A stretch of 64,000 bases of DNA from Amoebophrya sp. A120 (taxonomy: Eukaryota > Sar > Dinophyceae > Syndiniales > Amoebophryaceae). The stretch spans positions 2,005,730 through 2,069,729 of the forward strand of contig CAJINV010000015.1 of assembly GCA_905178155.1 (NCBI GenBank), written 5' to 3'. The notes below the pieces were generated by a model, which was not told the origin of the DNA, made no database searches, and saw nothing but the letters and a program-made list of their open reading frames with translations. Below are positions 33,601 through 43,995 of this stretch, piece by piece (position 1 is the stretch's first letter; each line of letters opens with the position of its first letter). The position numbers and the translations under genes were made by a program.

Positions 33601-36600
33601 GGACGAGCGGCGGCCCGCGCACGACGGGGGCGGGAGCTGTTCGTGGGAAGAGGTCAGATGACCGGACGGGGAAGATGCTGACGACATGGAGAGTAATCCA
33701 CGAGGTACCTATATGGATGTGTCAGGATTGAAATCGACAAAGTTGAAATAATTTGTCATGCATAAAATGCATGACCCGAGGTACGTGCGTTGCAGAGCAG
33801 GCAAGCGAGGCCGATTGTAAGCCTGTTTGGGGCTACAGCTCGAGCTGCTAAAGTAGCATGAGAGAATCGCTCTTCTTTGCCTAAACAGCATGACAAACTG
33901 GATTTAGGGACCACCGAAATTTGTCATGCGCCACTTGGAAACTGGGTTCCAACTGGCATCCATTTTATGCATTACAAATTATTTCAACTTTGACCATTTC
34001 AAACCTGACGCTTCCATAACCTAATTCATTCTCAATCTATGCAACGAATTCCAGACATCACATTCTAGGCATCGCAAATAGGACTAGGTCGCGCAGCATT
34101 ACTTAGCGCGAACCTCGTGAGGGCCGGAATGGGCTGGGCTAACCACCTCTGTGGTCCCATTTTTGTTCTCCCGTGGCCAGCCCTTGTTGCCTACAAAAAT
34201 GGTGAACCCGGGGGAGCCGGACTGGGGACACAGCCAGTGTTGACGCCAATGCCCACGCCGATGGCGATACGCAATGTGGAGCGGGGGACTGCGCGTGTGC
34301 ATGTTTGTTCGACAAACGCGCGCGCGTTATTGCTGACTACCTCTCTTTATGTTTACACACTAGCAAGGCACATCCTGACGTCTATGACGCGAATATATAT
34401 AATTCAGCGGGCGTGTAGCCCCTCTCTCCGGCGACGCAGTGGCCCGCCACTGCCCGCTCGCGACCTCTGTTGGGGAGGGTCCGGGACTTGTTGCAGCCTC
34501 TGTTGCACCCGGCGCTGTTACCTCTCTGTGCAGTGCTGGAGCACAGTTCGACCCACGTCTGTGGGCGGAGAAGTGCGACGTCCCGCAGCCACCTCTGTGG
34601 CGCGGGCGTTGCGGTGCGGTCCCTGTTGCGCGCCCCGCGACTGTATTTAGTTGTACATAGGACGCTGCGAAGCAGCGCAGATGCACTTTGATACAGATCC
34701 GGAGTCCGCCACTGTGAAGGGTGTGACCTTGTGAAACATACGAACGAAGGAAGAAAGCGGCGAGCCCTTGGGGCGCCAGCGCTCTGGGGATTTGGGAAGG
34801 AGTTTGTGTTCGCGCCACAATAAGCAAAATGCTACCCAAATCAAATAATGGATCAGGTACCAACAGGGCGGAAGAGGTCAGATGACCGGATGAGGAAGAT
34901 GCTGACGACATGGAGAGTAATCCTGGCGGGTAATTTATCACAGGAAAAAAGTGTTACAGTTACACATTGTGTTGCAAGACCGGCAACACAACCAACCTTT
35001 CTCATGCAGAAAATGCTCGGGAGCCTCGTTTCCTTCCTGTTTTCCCTTATGATTTTCGCATTACAAGTTTTCTCTGCCACACAGAGAAAATTTGTGATGC
35101 AGAAACTCCAACAAATGTGTAACTGTAACACTTTTTTCTCGTGATATAATTGATGTTACTGTGCTCACGACCATTTTGAACATGATCCGTAAGAGAACCA
35201 GAGTCAGATGCTCGAAAGTGTTGATCCTGTTGCTGCGGAGGTTGTAGTCCTTGTTTTCCAGCACCGCCGCCTGCTAAGTAGCGCATCTTCTGCAAACACG
35301 AATTGAACTGTTGGGGCTCGCCTGCGGGGGTAGGCGGTGTGGGCACCAGCTGCATAAAATTCTGCTGGTGTGCGTGTGCTGGTCGAGTAACTTTGTTGTC
35401 GTGCTGTCCACCGAGGGGGTTTTTGTCCAGGGGTGGATGCACCAAACCTGGGCAGGGCGGCGGCCGGTTAGGCGGGGGCGGGTTAATATTCGAGCTCCTG
35501 TCGCAAGAACTGGCGCCACTGCAGCTTTGTTCGTGGTCGTGGGTGGTGTTATTTTTGGGTGGATGATCTTCATGACCTCCACGACGGACTGGATCTAAAG
35601 ATGCCATCTTTTGCATCAGCAGTTTATCCACAGAAAAAATAAAAAATCCACCCACATCCATTTTTCGCATGACAAAAACATGAGTTGAAGTTGATACGTG
35701 TTTTGCATGACAAATTGGATGTGGATGGGTTTTTTCTTTGAATACAGTTGCTGTCCGTCCGGCAGCATCTGCATCGGATCCACCACCACACCGTTGGCGT
35801 AGTTCTGTATCCTGAGTAAAAATGTCCCCACACCAGAGTCAAGATGGAAAATCCGCTAGACAAATCAGCCACCTCTGGTTGTTTCGCATGACAGGTTTAT
35901 CCTCGTAGTGTAATCCTGTTTAGCTAGTTCCGAAGCATCACAGATGTAGCACATCATGCTGATTGTAGCATCGCAAATTCCAAAAACAGGATTAGAAAAT
36001 GGCTCTAATGGGGCTCCGCGTGAGAAACTTTTTTGGCATGCAGATTTACATGAAAACTCTGGGGTGGGGACATTTTTGCTCAGGATATTCTGGGTCGGCA
36101 CACTACTTACCACATTCGAAAGAGCACAACCCCTAAGACCACCCGACGGCTGCGTCATCAATGCCAAGTTTCTCTTCGCCAGCTCGCTGTGGTTGTCTTG
36201 ACTGTAGTCCTCCAGATCAAACGCCAGCAAAACCGCCACGTTGCCCTTCGAAGTAGAATTCGGCGGAGCAGGTGGTGGACCCACGTTGGGTAGTTGTCCT
36301 GCCCTGCCATGGCGGTGCAACATCATCATGTTGTCAAAATCCACTGCTGCGGTTGCTCCTGCCCCAGACGAGCCTTTGCCAGGAAGTGGAACGGATGCCG
36401 CCCCACTGGTAGTACAACCACGATTGTTGTTGTTTCCATTTGTTCCGCCCTTGCTGCCTCCTTTTTTGCCCGCGTGCAAGAGCTTGTTGCCAGACGACGA
36501 AAGTGGAACTGTAGTCGTGGCACTATTGTGCATCGGCGTGGTACAAACAGCGACTCCCGGCGCTGGTGCCCCTCCAGATTTATTGCTGCCGCGATTTTTC

Positions 36601-39600
36601 CACCCCTTCTGATTCTTCTGGAGGTGGTGATTCTGGTTCATGTTATTCTGCTGTCCCTCATGTTGATGTTGTGCTCGACCAGATTGTGCGCCCTGTTGTT
36701 GCACCGACGGAGTTGCTGCAGCAGCAGCACCAGCAGCAGCTACTTCCATTGCAATCTGTTTGTTCAGGCGGTCCCGTTCCTTCATCTTCGCCTTCTCTTG
36801 CGCACACAAATCTAAAACGGAATGGTCCTGGGGAACGTCATCCTCATCGTCGTCCGAAGGACCTTCGATGTTGTAACTCCGCTGATCGTCATCGTTCAGG
36901 GAAGATTTGTTATCAACATTCCGCCCGGTAGTTCTTGGGGTTCTTGCCCCAGCACCGCTATTTGTTCCCTGCTTCTTCTTTCCGCTAGAGCTACTACCAG
37001 CTACTGCACCGGCTGAATTAGAAGCAGGAGTGCCTGTAGTTTTCTTGTTCAAATTCCTAGTCCGTTGCTTCTTGCTTTCCTTCGGGGTGTGGGACGCAGA
37101 AACGGTTTTTACCATATGCGGTGCACAAGTATCGCACTCGTATAAATGCATTACAAATTTCTTCAGCATGAGAAATAAAACTTGTAATGCTGGTTTATCT
37201 TAGAGAAAAGATTTGTAGTGCGTGACTGCAATACGAGTACGATACTTTTGCACAGGATATACCACGTTCTTTCCCGAATTAGTCTTCAGCCTCTCGTCCT
37301 TTTCCATCTGCTCAAGTTCTTCGAGTTCGCCTTCCATTGCCAGTGCGGGTATGCAATACAACATTTACCGAACATCAAGCGGGACACAACCACGAGTGTA
37401 CCAGTGCAGCATCATGCATCTCTGAACTACAATATCAAGATCAATCATACAGTTAGTACAACAGAATTTGTCATAGATATACAACTAAGGGCGATAAACA
37501 AGCGGTCGCTTGGTGATCGTGCACGCCCGTGTGCGGTAAATTTCCACAAGATATCGGACCACCCGTTGAAAGTCAAATTTCCCCCGATCCCCAGGTCTAA
37601 GTCCGTGTCCGTTGTTGGGGTAGTTCTTTTGTATGGATGTGTCAGAGTTGAAATCGACAAAGTTGAAATAATTTGTCATGCATAAAATGGATGCCAGTTG
37701 GAACCCAGTTCCTAAGTGGCGCATGACAAATTTCGGCGGTCCCTAAATCCAGTTTGTCATGCTGTTTAGGCAAAGAGGAGCGATTTTCTCATGCTACTTT
37801 AGCAGCTCGAGCTGTAACCTCAAACAGGCTTACAATCGGCCTCACTTGCCTGCTCTGCAACGCACGTACCTCGGGTCATGCATTTTATGCATTACCAGTT
37901 ATTTCAACTTTGACGATTTCAATCCTGACGCTTCCATACTTTGGCGTTAGCGCTTAAATCTTCACGAAGGTCTTCTACTTGTTTACGTTGGGAATCTTGA
38001 TGTAAGAAGTTCCTCATATCTGCGTCGGGGTAGAAGTTCGTTGGATCGTGACTTTTCAACACCGGCGCGCCTTTCACGGCGCCACTGCTTGTTGTCCCAC
38101 AGTTGTCTTTCTGTTGTGGTGTTACTTCTTCCCGCGGCAACGAAGTGCGAGCCGGCAGCTTCTTCGAATTTTTACCATGCGCCTTGCCACTCTGCGCAGA
38201 TGGCTGATTCGGCAAAGTAGACTCTGATTGGTTTGTGCTCCGAGTAACAGGACGAGCATTGCAAACGTTATCCGTTTGATGTTGTTCCACTGACGCAGGC
38301 GCCGTTTTTCCTCCTTTCACAACGACTTTGTCACGACTCTTGTTCGTTTTGTTCTGCTTCTGGTTCTGCCCCCCCGCGCAGTTGGCCCCGGACGAGCTAT
38401 TTGCAGCTGTGGGTGTTGTTGACTGATGATTATTAGCCTGTGCCCCCGTAGTACTAGCAGATGCTGCGGCATTGGCTTTTCGCTTCCGCTTGTCTGCTCG
38501 GGCACCTCCTTTCGGGATTGATGTTGCCTGCACAGTAGAAACTGCGACTTTACCTCCCTTGCCGGCGGGGGAATCTGCTTCCGGCAGCCCTGCCTTGTTT
38601 CCAGCTTCTTTTTGGTTCGCGACCTGCGGCGGCTGGTGGTTTTGGGTATTGATACGAGTAGCAGCTGCACCTCCGATGCTGGACGCCGGGGCAGTCGTTT
38701 TATCAGCAGAGGGAACTGCACGAGGGTTGAAGGGGGACCTCTCCTGTTCGCCTACTTTCATCTGCGAGAAGATCTGTGCGTCGTTCTTGTCGTGCAGCGT
38801 CTTCGCAGTCGTCTTTCCAATTCCACCGTCCGTTGAAGTTTCTTGATATCGCTCGCGACACAACTCGTTCATAGCAGCTGCTACTTTGCTGTCAGCAACC
38901 GCATGAGCAGTGGAATTCGACGTCCTACTTCCGTGGTCTTCATCTTCATCGCGCGCTATTTTGATGGTACCCATAGTACAGCCACCGGCCCCTGCATCAA
39001 AGCACTTCGGCGATTTATTCATCTGCCTTGCGGCCAACACTCGTTTTTGCTCCTCAGCGAACCCTACGACATCGAAGCCGTGCACTTCCCACAGAAGAGA
39101 CCGATTTGTGTTGTCTAAATGCTTTCCCAGCTGGTCTGCGGTATGGTCAAATTCGTCATCGGACTCTGCGACAGAAGTTGCCACAGAACGGGTCTCGAGG
39201 TGGTCTCTAGCTGCACCATCGAGGTCAACAGCAGTTGTTCCCTGTCGGCCCGCAAGCTGCAGACCACCTTGCCTGCAAGAGAAGGCGCCGGTGGTCCCTG
39301 TCCTCGTCCTGCTCTTGGTGGAGGATTCTGCTTCATTAGAAGCCCTGGTGTCGTGTTGTACCATGGCCAGGGGAGCAGCATCAAACGCATTTCTTTTTCT
39401 CCTGCCAACTTCGTCTACTTCACCGCCCGAAAAATGCTGGGCAGCTCGGGGCGCCTTGGAAAATAAATTTTTGTCTGTCCAGGAAACAGAAATGGGACGA
39501 GTCGTCGTTCCTGCGTCGTCGATGTGGTCGAGAGAGAAGCAAGTGGTCCGCTGCTTAACATCTTCTTCCAATGATCTACTTTGGGATTGCTTTGGCGAAA

Positions 39601-42600
39601 GAAGGACGCAGCGGCCCGCACTCCGCCCATCCACAACAGTTGCTGTTTTTTCCTGCTGCAGTTGTTGATGGTTTAGGATTTTGGGCGGGTAGCCACAATG
39701 TTTGCTGTGTTCTTTGCCGTGTACAAGTCCCGGCTCATCTTTGCTGTGCTTCGGGGACGAGTTTTTGGCACCAAAAGTAGTACCCCCAGCAGGTCGGATA
39801 TTTTCGTGCTTACACGGCGAAGTTGTGGGGGATCCAACTCCTAATTGAGACGACGTCGAGCAGGGGGCACGATCATCATGCAATCCAGCATCGACCACGA
39901 CATGCTCGACGCGGCTGTGGGAAGTCGAGCGATTCGCCTGTTTTTTTCCGGTCGGTGATGAGGTTAATATTACCGGTGCTAGAGCTCCTCCTCCGTGGGA
40001 GCTGCATGTGCCAGACCTGCTGCTCATCGTCCCGGCTCCTGCAGAACAAGCAGGGGAAGCGGAAGCACGAGCAGACAAAGACGCCACTGGTGACCGTCCA
40101 GAAACACCGGGCCGCGTAGGAGCTGCAGACGATGCAGCTGCAGCCGTAGGCACTGCCGCGGTAGAAGTTGCTCCTTGTCTCTTGTGCTGCTTTTTAGAAC
40201 TAGTAGTACCGTTTTGACTAGTAGGAGTACCTCCTCCAGTTCCAGTAGACGAAGTAGTGATTGGAGAAGAAGAGCAAGCCGAAACAGTAGAAACACGACT
40301 TCCTGCTCCAAAAACTGGCAACATCCGTCCTCGGATGATGGACCCCAACGTTGCAAAACTGCGTCTCCAAGCATATACCATATCGGTACAAAACTCGACC
40401 AAACTAGCGGAAATTGCTTTCGCCGTGGACCAAACCCAACTGCACTTCACGCAGACTGATACAGCAATCGCTCTGCAGTAGACCTTATCAAATGTAAAAA
40501 TGTCATCTGGGTCTGGAAGAGTCATGCTGTTTTTGCATGACACGCAAGGTCTGGCATGGAAGCTCTAACATCACAGGTTTCGCGAAGCTTCCGCAATGCC
40601 TAATCCGCATGACAGATCCCCCATTTTGCCGACAGAAAGCGGGCAGCTTTTGCTACCTATGCATGAGAGAATTTTCTGTGTTTTGAAATGCGCATCACAA
40701 GTTTGTCTTCTTCCAGACCCAGACATTTTTGCAATGTATAGACCTCCAGCCCAAGCTTCAAGTAGATGACGCACACCCGGAAGCCAAAGCGTATCCAGGA
40801 AAAAACACCCATCCCCATCCATTTTTTGCATGGCAAATAGTGGATTGCATGCATGCTTTGCATGACAAATTGGATGGGGATGCATGTTTTTCCCGGTCGA
40901 TAAAGCGCTTGTGTTGCCGATCGTGTAAACCCGCTAACAGATGTTGTAACGGCTTCGATCCCCCGCCGGCCGGGTCAAGCTTTAATGTGGAGGTTTTGAA
41001 AGGTTGACCATTGCCACCACCTCCCGAGGATGCTTGACCTCCACCTCTATAGTTTCTCCTGTTAATACCCGCAGAATTATGCTGCTGTTGCTGTTGCCGG
41101 TCCCGGTTACACGACCCAGCAGATCCGCTACCAGCAGAGCTATGTTGCCTAGAATTCTGCTGGTGACTACTATTCTCCTGCATCCGCATATCACGAGAAA
41201 AAAGTATTACAGAGACGCATCTGTTGCAGTTTCTGCATCACAAATTTTCTCTGTGTGGCAGAGGAAACTTGTAATGCGAAGATCAAAAGGGAAAACAGAA
41301 AGGCAACGAGGCTCCCAAGCATTTCCTGCATGAGAGAGGTTGTCTGTGTTGCCGGTCTTGCAACACACTGTGTAACTCTAACACTTTTTTCTTGCGATAC
41401 TGCAGTTGGATGCGGCTGATGGTGGTTTGCTGCGCCAGGCGGTGAAAATGTTCGGTGCGTCCCCGATGCACGAGCACGGCGAGAAGAGACGTGAGAACGG
41501 TGAGAAAAAAAGAAACCAGAAGTGCGAAGTTACTAGACTCTAATGAGTCGGTTTCCACCGTGCGGCTCTTGTGCTGCAGATTTTTACCCGTCGGCGCTCC
41601 TGGGTAAGATGATGTGGACGACGGTGATTGATGGTGCATATTTCGCGGCAATGATCCTGCTCCTGCTTCTGCCGTAGCAGCTGTGCCATCGATCTTCGTA
41701 GAAGAATATTGGCTAGTAGTACCAGTGTTTTTATTTTTGTTGGATCCATGGTTATTTGGGCCGCCGGCACCGTGGCCACGATTCCTCTGCCCTATCGGAA
41801 AGACCGGCTTTCTCGTCCCGTCGGCGAGAACTTCCATCATTTGCCCCGTTACCGGATCCTTCTCTGCGAAGTGGCGGGGGGACCCGGGGGGCGCGTCGAC
41901 GTCCTGCAGGATGTAGGTGTCCACTGCTGGAGTGTTCGGATCGTCATCCCCGGCCCGCCCGCCTTTACGCATGTGAGACGGCAGAGGTATCGGTTCCGCG
42001 TATCCACAGGAAAAAACTACACCCATCCGCATCCATTGTTTGCATGACAAGCACATGACTTGAACTTGATACGTGTTTTGCATGACAAATTGGATGGGGA
42101 TGGGTGTTTCTTCACTGTAATACCGCGAACTGAAACTCCATCGCCCTGGTCAACTTACCTTTGGGCGAAAAGGTTTTCTCAGTCATGATCGTCCTGGTCT
42201 TCACCTTGGCCGGCGCAACTGGTGCGCCAGCAGCACCGTCAGCAGGAGATGGACCTCCTCCTGCGAGATCATGCGCAACACCTCGTAGGTCCTCGGTGGT
42301 CTTCCTCGGGGTTGTACTTGTTGTACCTTCAGATGTCAATCTTTCTTCGTGCGTTGTACTTGAAGTAGTACTAGACCCCACATCCTCCGTCCTCCACCAG
42401 GAATACTCTTTGATGTCGTCCATCTCGATCCCGTTTGCTTGAAAAATTTTCCCGACCTTATCCCCCAGCACATCCATCCGCGGGTCGTGGCCGTTGTCGT
42501 CATGCACTACTTTATTTGTATTCCCCCCTCCAGCTTCCTCCCACACGACCTTCTCAACCTCCTTGCTGATCCTTTCCAGCTATCCAACAAAAAAGTGTTA

Positions 42601-43995
42601 ACGATAACGGTTTTCACAAATGGCAGCCATGAATTACAAATTTTGCCTTCCATGCATGCTACGCAATACAAAAACAAATTTGCGCACCTTTTCTGATGCA
42701 TCACTGCATCACAAATTCCGTTAACGTTAACACTTTTTTTTGTGATACCAGCTCGGTCAACTTCGTCTTCTCGTCCGCACCGTCTTCAATGTGGTGCACT
42801 TTCGGGTCGTTTCGTTTCGCAGCTTTCGGCGTCGACAGACACAGAGGTTCTTGACGGTCACCTCCAGATGGTGTAAAAATGGTAGGCGAGATTTTATTGT
42901 TGGAATTCAATGCAATACTAATGTCCGCCCTGTACTGCCCGCTCTCTTTCATCTTGCCCTTGGGCGAAACTCGAAGATGCGTTTCTACTGTTTTCTCTTC
43001 TCGACGTCGTCCCGAGGCAGGAGCCACGGAGTTCTTGTCACGACGAGGAGAAGTAGTAGTTCTTGATGTTGTAGCAGGAGCTTCCTCGTCCTGCCACCCG
43101 TCCGAACTTTTCTCCTCGCAAATTACATCTCCACGCGGTTCTTGGTGCTCGTCATTATTTCTTGGCTTGTGTAGAACCGGCTGGGGACGAGATTTAGGGG
43201 CTGACGCCCGCTCGGTGTTCTCGGAGGAGGTCGTCATGGTACTCGTGCTAGAAGTTCCTGTGCTGCGCTTGTTCTCGTCCACCGATCTGGTAGTAGGGCG
43301 GGTACTGTTGCCATCAACATGATCTACTTCCAACTCGCCTCCTCCACCTTCGCGTCCTCCAAACATGAACCGCATAAAGCGATCTCCAAAGGAAGTTAAA
43401 AACCAGCTCTGCACGATCACAAGAGAAAGTGTTAACCTTAACGGAATTTGTGATGCAGAAATGCATCACAAGACGTGTCAGAATTTGTCATGCATAGCAT
43501 GCATATTGGGCTACATTTGTAATGCATGACTGCAATCGGTGAAAACCGTTAACGTTAAAACTTTTCTCTGTGATATGCGTCAACAGCTTCCCCTGAGCGT
43601 TCTGCCTATCAAATGTAAAAATGTCTGGGTCTGGAAGAATACAAACTTGTGATGCTAAATCTGGATCATGAAAAAATTTGTGTTGCATGAGTGTCAAAAG
43701 CTGTCCACTTTTGACCAAGTTGGGAGTGAGTTTGTCATGCAGGATAGGCATGATACAGATCTCACAGAATCTGTCATGCTAGATCCTGCATAATTCCAGA
43801 CCTCATGCGTCATGTTGAACCTGCATGACAAATCTTGCAATCTTCCAGACCCAGACATTTTTACAATCCATACTGCCCAAAGTTAAGCAACACCTTCCAA
43901 AAGCTCCTACCCTCCGTGAAGACGTAGTAAAAACCCAACTCGAGAAGTAACAGAGTGCACGAGAGACCGACGAAGGCGAAGGTAATGTAAAACAT
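21690..43995 (-). CDS. Giant low-complexity protein, about 5,310 residues
   Basis: Exons: 43995-43873, 43601-43576, 43409-42748, 42575-42123, 41995-41400, 41183-40903, 40786-40741, 40480-37939, 37626-37483, 37330-37261, 37110-36088, 35802-35745, 35619-35147, 34930-34870 joined to 33645-33563, 33355-33293, 33135-32227, 32060-32014, 31686-29950, 29644-29211, 29091-29046, 28804-28353, 28236-24373, 24258-23837, 23551-23138, 22847-22116, 21861-21690. The sum is 15,933 nt, exactly 5,311 codons. Hydrophobic segments lie at residues 1-27 and about 578-599; the rest is Gln/Asn/Ser/Gly/Pro-rich and probably disordered, ending in a basic, possibly helical stretch (RRTIRNQKERQYKKNRSKLWEEK). No domain recognised. 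Twenty-three introns are introners; 37331-37482 and 28237-28352 are inferred GT-AG introns. Weak points: the start Met, the 37.3-37.5 kb intron (a split into two genes is possible) and the duplicated block at 33646-34923. Confidence 0.7.
21867..22115. mobile_element. Introner, family F
   Basis: Starts TATGGGGCTCTCAAACGTTA, ends TTGAGAGCCCCATA. Poor duplication TCTTT (21862-21866) / CGTTT (22116-22120). Removal joins SKLWEEK to (R)ALIQEQMDI in frame. Confidence 0.82.
22853..23137. mobile_element. Introner, family C
   Basis: Starts TATCCTGTGTAAAAACGTCC, ends GTTTTTACTCAGAATA. Duplication TCATG at 22848-22852 and 23138-23142. Removal joins MGLEH to EQQTSSAP. Confidence 0.9.
23557..23836. mobile_element. 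Introner, family C
   Basis: Starts TATCCTGAGTAAAAACGTCC, ends GTTTTTACATAAGATA. Duplication TCCTG at 23552-23556 and 23837-23841. Removal joins NKSALQ to ELGLLSSGS. Confidence 0.91.
24264..24372. mobile_element. Introner, family D
   Basis: 109 bp. Starts TATCCACAGAAAAAAACCCA, ends GTTTTTTCCTGGATA. Duplication TCCGA at 24259-24263 and 24373-24377. Removal joins GFPGFAFG to KAFSMSNNN. Confidence 0.92.
28810..29045. mobile_element. Introner, family F
   Basis: Starts TATGGAGCTCTCAGACGTTA, ends CTTGAGAACACCATA. Duplication TGGAC at 28805-28809 and 29046-29050. Removal joins PMEQMS to IAGSPLAAA; without it a stop codon intervenes. Confidence 0.9.
29097..29210. mobile_element. Introner, family D
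   Basis: Starts TATCCAGGAAAAAAGAAAAA, ends GTTTCTTCCTGGATA. Duplication now GACGC (29092-29096) / GATGT (29211-29215), differing by two C/T changes. Removal joins LPPPLNI to GLFTPNCGS. Confidence 0.86.
29650..29949. mobile_element. Introner, family B
   Basis: Starts TATCAAATGCAAAAGTGTCT, ends ATTTTTACATTTGATA. Duplication CCCTT at 29645-29649 and 29950-29954. Removal joins GWARR to VADDDGLAYH. Confidence 0.91.
31692..32013. mobile_element. Introner, family K
   Basis: Starts TATTGAGAGGAAAAATCCCC; the far end is the reverse complement of TATTGAGAGGACAAATCCCC. Duplication CCTGT at 31687-31691 and 32014-32018. Only copy of this family here. The limits can be shifted within the duplication to give GT...AG. 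Removal joins PREQRQG to GCELHNVAG. Confidence 0.88.
32066..32226. mobile_element. Introner, family E
   Basis: Carries AAAAAAGTGTGAACGTTAAC near the left end and GTTAACGTTAACACTTTTC near the right. Imperfect duplication TAATT (32061-32065) / TCATT (32227-32231). Removal joins HHHLLHND to KSTVAGTPT. Confidence 0.85.
33141..33292. mobile_element. Introner, family A
   Basis: Starts TATCCTGTGCAGAAGTATCG, ends CTTTTGCACAGCATA. Imperfect duplication TGCGC (33136-33140) / TGCAC (33293-33297). Removal joins RQSTLNV to QTRQRISSM. Confidence 0.88.
33361..33562. mobile_element. Introner, family G
   Basis: Starts TATCCCAGGAAAAAAGTGTC, ends ACTTTTTTCTTGCGATA. Duplication CTCGG at 33356-33360 and 33563-33567. 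Removal joins SNICCP to SPTSALDAL. Confidence 0.9.
33646..33699. repeat. 54 bp direct repeat of exon sequence, copy 1
   Basis: Matches 34870-34923 with two differences (C/T and G/A). On the minus strand both copies read LLSMSSASS-SGHLTSS in the same frame of the giant gene. The pair encloses a 1,170 bp block. Offset between copies is 1,224 bp. Confidence 0.9.
33712..34018. mobile_element. Introner-like element, family H, inside the duplicated block
   Basis: Starts TATGGATGTGTCAGGATTGA, ends ACCTGACGCTTCCATA. Duplication ACCTA at 33707-33711 and 34019-34023. It lies inside the 1.2 kb block bounded by the 54 bp repeat, so its own removal may not matter for the mature message. Confidence 0.88.
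34024..34869. other. GC-rich block of unknown origin inside the giant gene
   Basis: About 0.85 kb between the family H insert and copy 2 of the exon repeat. It is richer in G+C than its surroundings and holds small palindromic words such as CCACCTCTGTGG (twice, in variants). A minus-strand open stretch runs from the exon into it as far as about 34360 without a recognisable domain. It lacks introner ends. Candidates are a captured fragment, a decayed element, or a structured RNA; none can be shown. Confidence 0.5.
34870..34923. repeat. 54 bp direct repeat of exon sequence, copy 2
   Basis: Partner of 33646-33699. This copy directly continues the upstream exon (NINYPPGLLSMSS), so it is likely the 5' member in transcript order. 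Confidence 0.9.
34936..35146. mobile_element. Introner, family G
   Basis: Starts TATCACAGGAAAAAAGTGTT, ends CACTTTTTTCTCGTGATA. Duplication TAATT at 34931-34935 and 35147-35151. Removal joins REHSNINY to PPGLLSMSS. Confidence 0.92.
35625..35744. mobile_element. Introner, family D
   Basis: Starts TATCCACAGAAAAAATAAAA, ends GGTTTTTTCTTTGAATA. Duplication CAGTT at 35620-35624 and 35745-35749. Removal joins LPDGQQL to LMQKMASLD. Confidence 0.9.
35808..36087. mobile_element. Introner, family C
   Basis: Starts TATCCTGAGTAAAAATGTCC, ends ATTTTTGCTCAGGATA. Duplication TTCTG at 35803-35807 and 36088-36092. Removal joins SSVPTQN to YANGVVVDP. Confidence 0.91.
37115..37260. mobile_element. Introner, family A
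   Basis: Starts TATGCGGTGCACAAGTATCG, ends CTTTTGCACAGGATAT. Duplication ACCA at 37111-37114 and 37261-37264. Removal joins NSGKNV to VKTVSASHT. Confidence 0.88.
37632..37938. mobile_element. Introner, family H
   Basis: Starts TATGGATGTGTCAGAGTTGA, ends CCTGACGCTTCCATA. Imperfect duplication TTTTG (37627-37631) / CTTTG (37939-37943). With 5 bp removed, DLSANAK joins GTTPTTDTDLD in an open frame; with 4 bp removed the frame stops. Confidence 0.85.
40486..40740. mobile_element. Introner, family B
   Basis: Starts TATCAAATGTAAAAATGTCA, ends ACATTTTTGCAATGTATA. Duplication GACCT at 40481-40485 and 40741-40745. Its target (AGGTC on the coding strand) allows a GT...AG reading. Removal joins KLGLEV to YCRAIAVSV. 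Confidence 0.91.
40792..40902. mobile_element. Introner, family D
   Basis: Starts TATCCAGGAAAAAACACCCA, ends TTTTTCCCGGTCGATA. Duplication AAGCG at 40787-40791 and 40903-40907. Removal joins DRQHKRF to GFRVCVIYL. Confidence 0.91.
41189..41399. mobile_element. Introner, family G
   Basis: Starts TATCACGAGAAAAAAGTATT, ends ACTTTTTTCTTGCGATA. Duplication CCGCA (41184-41188) / CTGCA (41400-41404), one transition apart. Removal joins SRIQLQ to MQENSSHQQ. Confidence 0.89.
42001..42122. mobile_element. Introner, family D
   Basis: Starts TATCCACAGGAAAAAACTAC, ends GTTTCTTCACTGTAATA. Duplication CCGCG at 41996-42000 and 42123-42127. Removal joins AMEFQFA to EPIPLPSHM. Confidence 0.91.
42581..42747. 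mobile_element. Introner, family E
   Basis: Starts TATCCAACAAAAAAGTGTTA, ends ACTTTTTTTTGTGATA. Duplication CCAGC at 42576-42580 and 42748-42752. Removal joins KTKLTEL to ERISKEVEK. Confidence 0.91.
43413..43575. mobile_element. Introner, family E, left end worn
   Basis: Internal arms AGAAAGTGTTAACCTTAACG and CGTTAACGTTAAAACTTTTC. Duplication reduced to TGC at 43410-43412 and 43576-43578. Removal joins GKLLT to QSWFLTSFGD in frame. Confidence 0.82.
43607..43872. mobile_element. Introner, family B
   Basis: Starts TATCAAATGTAAAAATGTCT, ends CATTTTTACAATCCATA. Duplication CTGCC at 43602-43606 and 43873-43877. Removal joins KVLLNFGQ to NAQGKLLT. Confidence 0.9.

Noticed and set aside
37340-37600. 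Stop of one gene and start of another inside the giant gene
   Set aside because: A 4 bp cut at the family H insert gives an early stop, but the 5 bp cut used everywhere else leaves an open frame that a ~150 bp GT-AG intron carries onward in phase. The split is kept as a caveat only.
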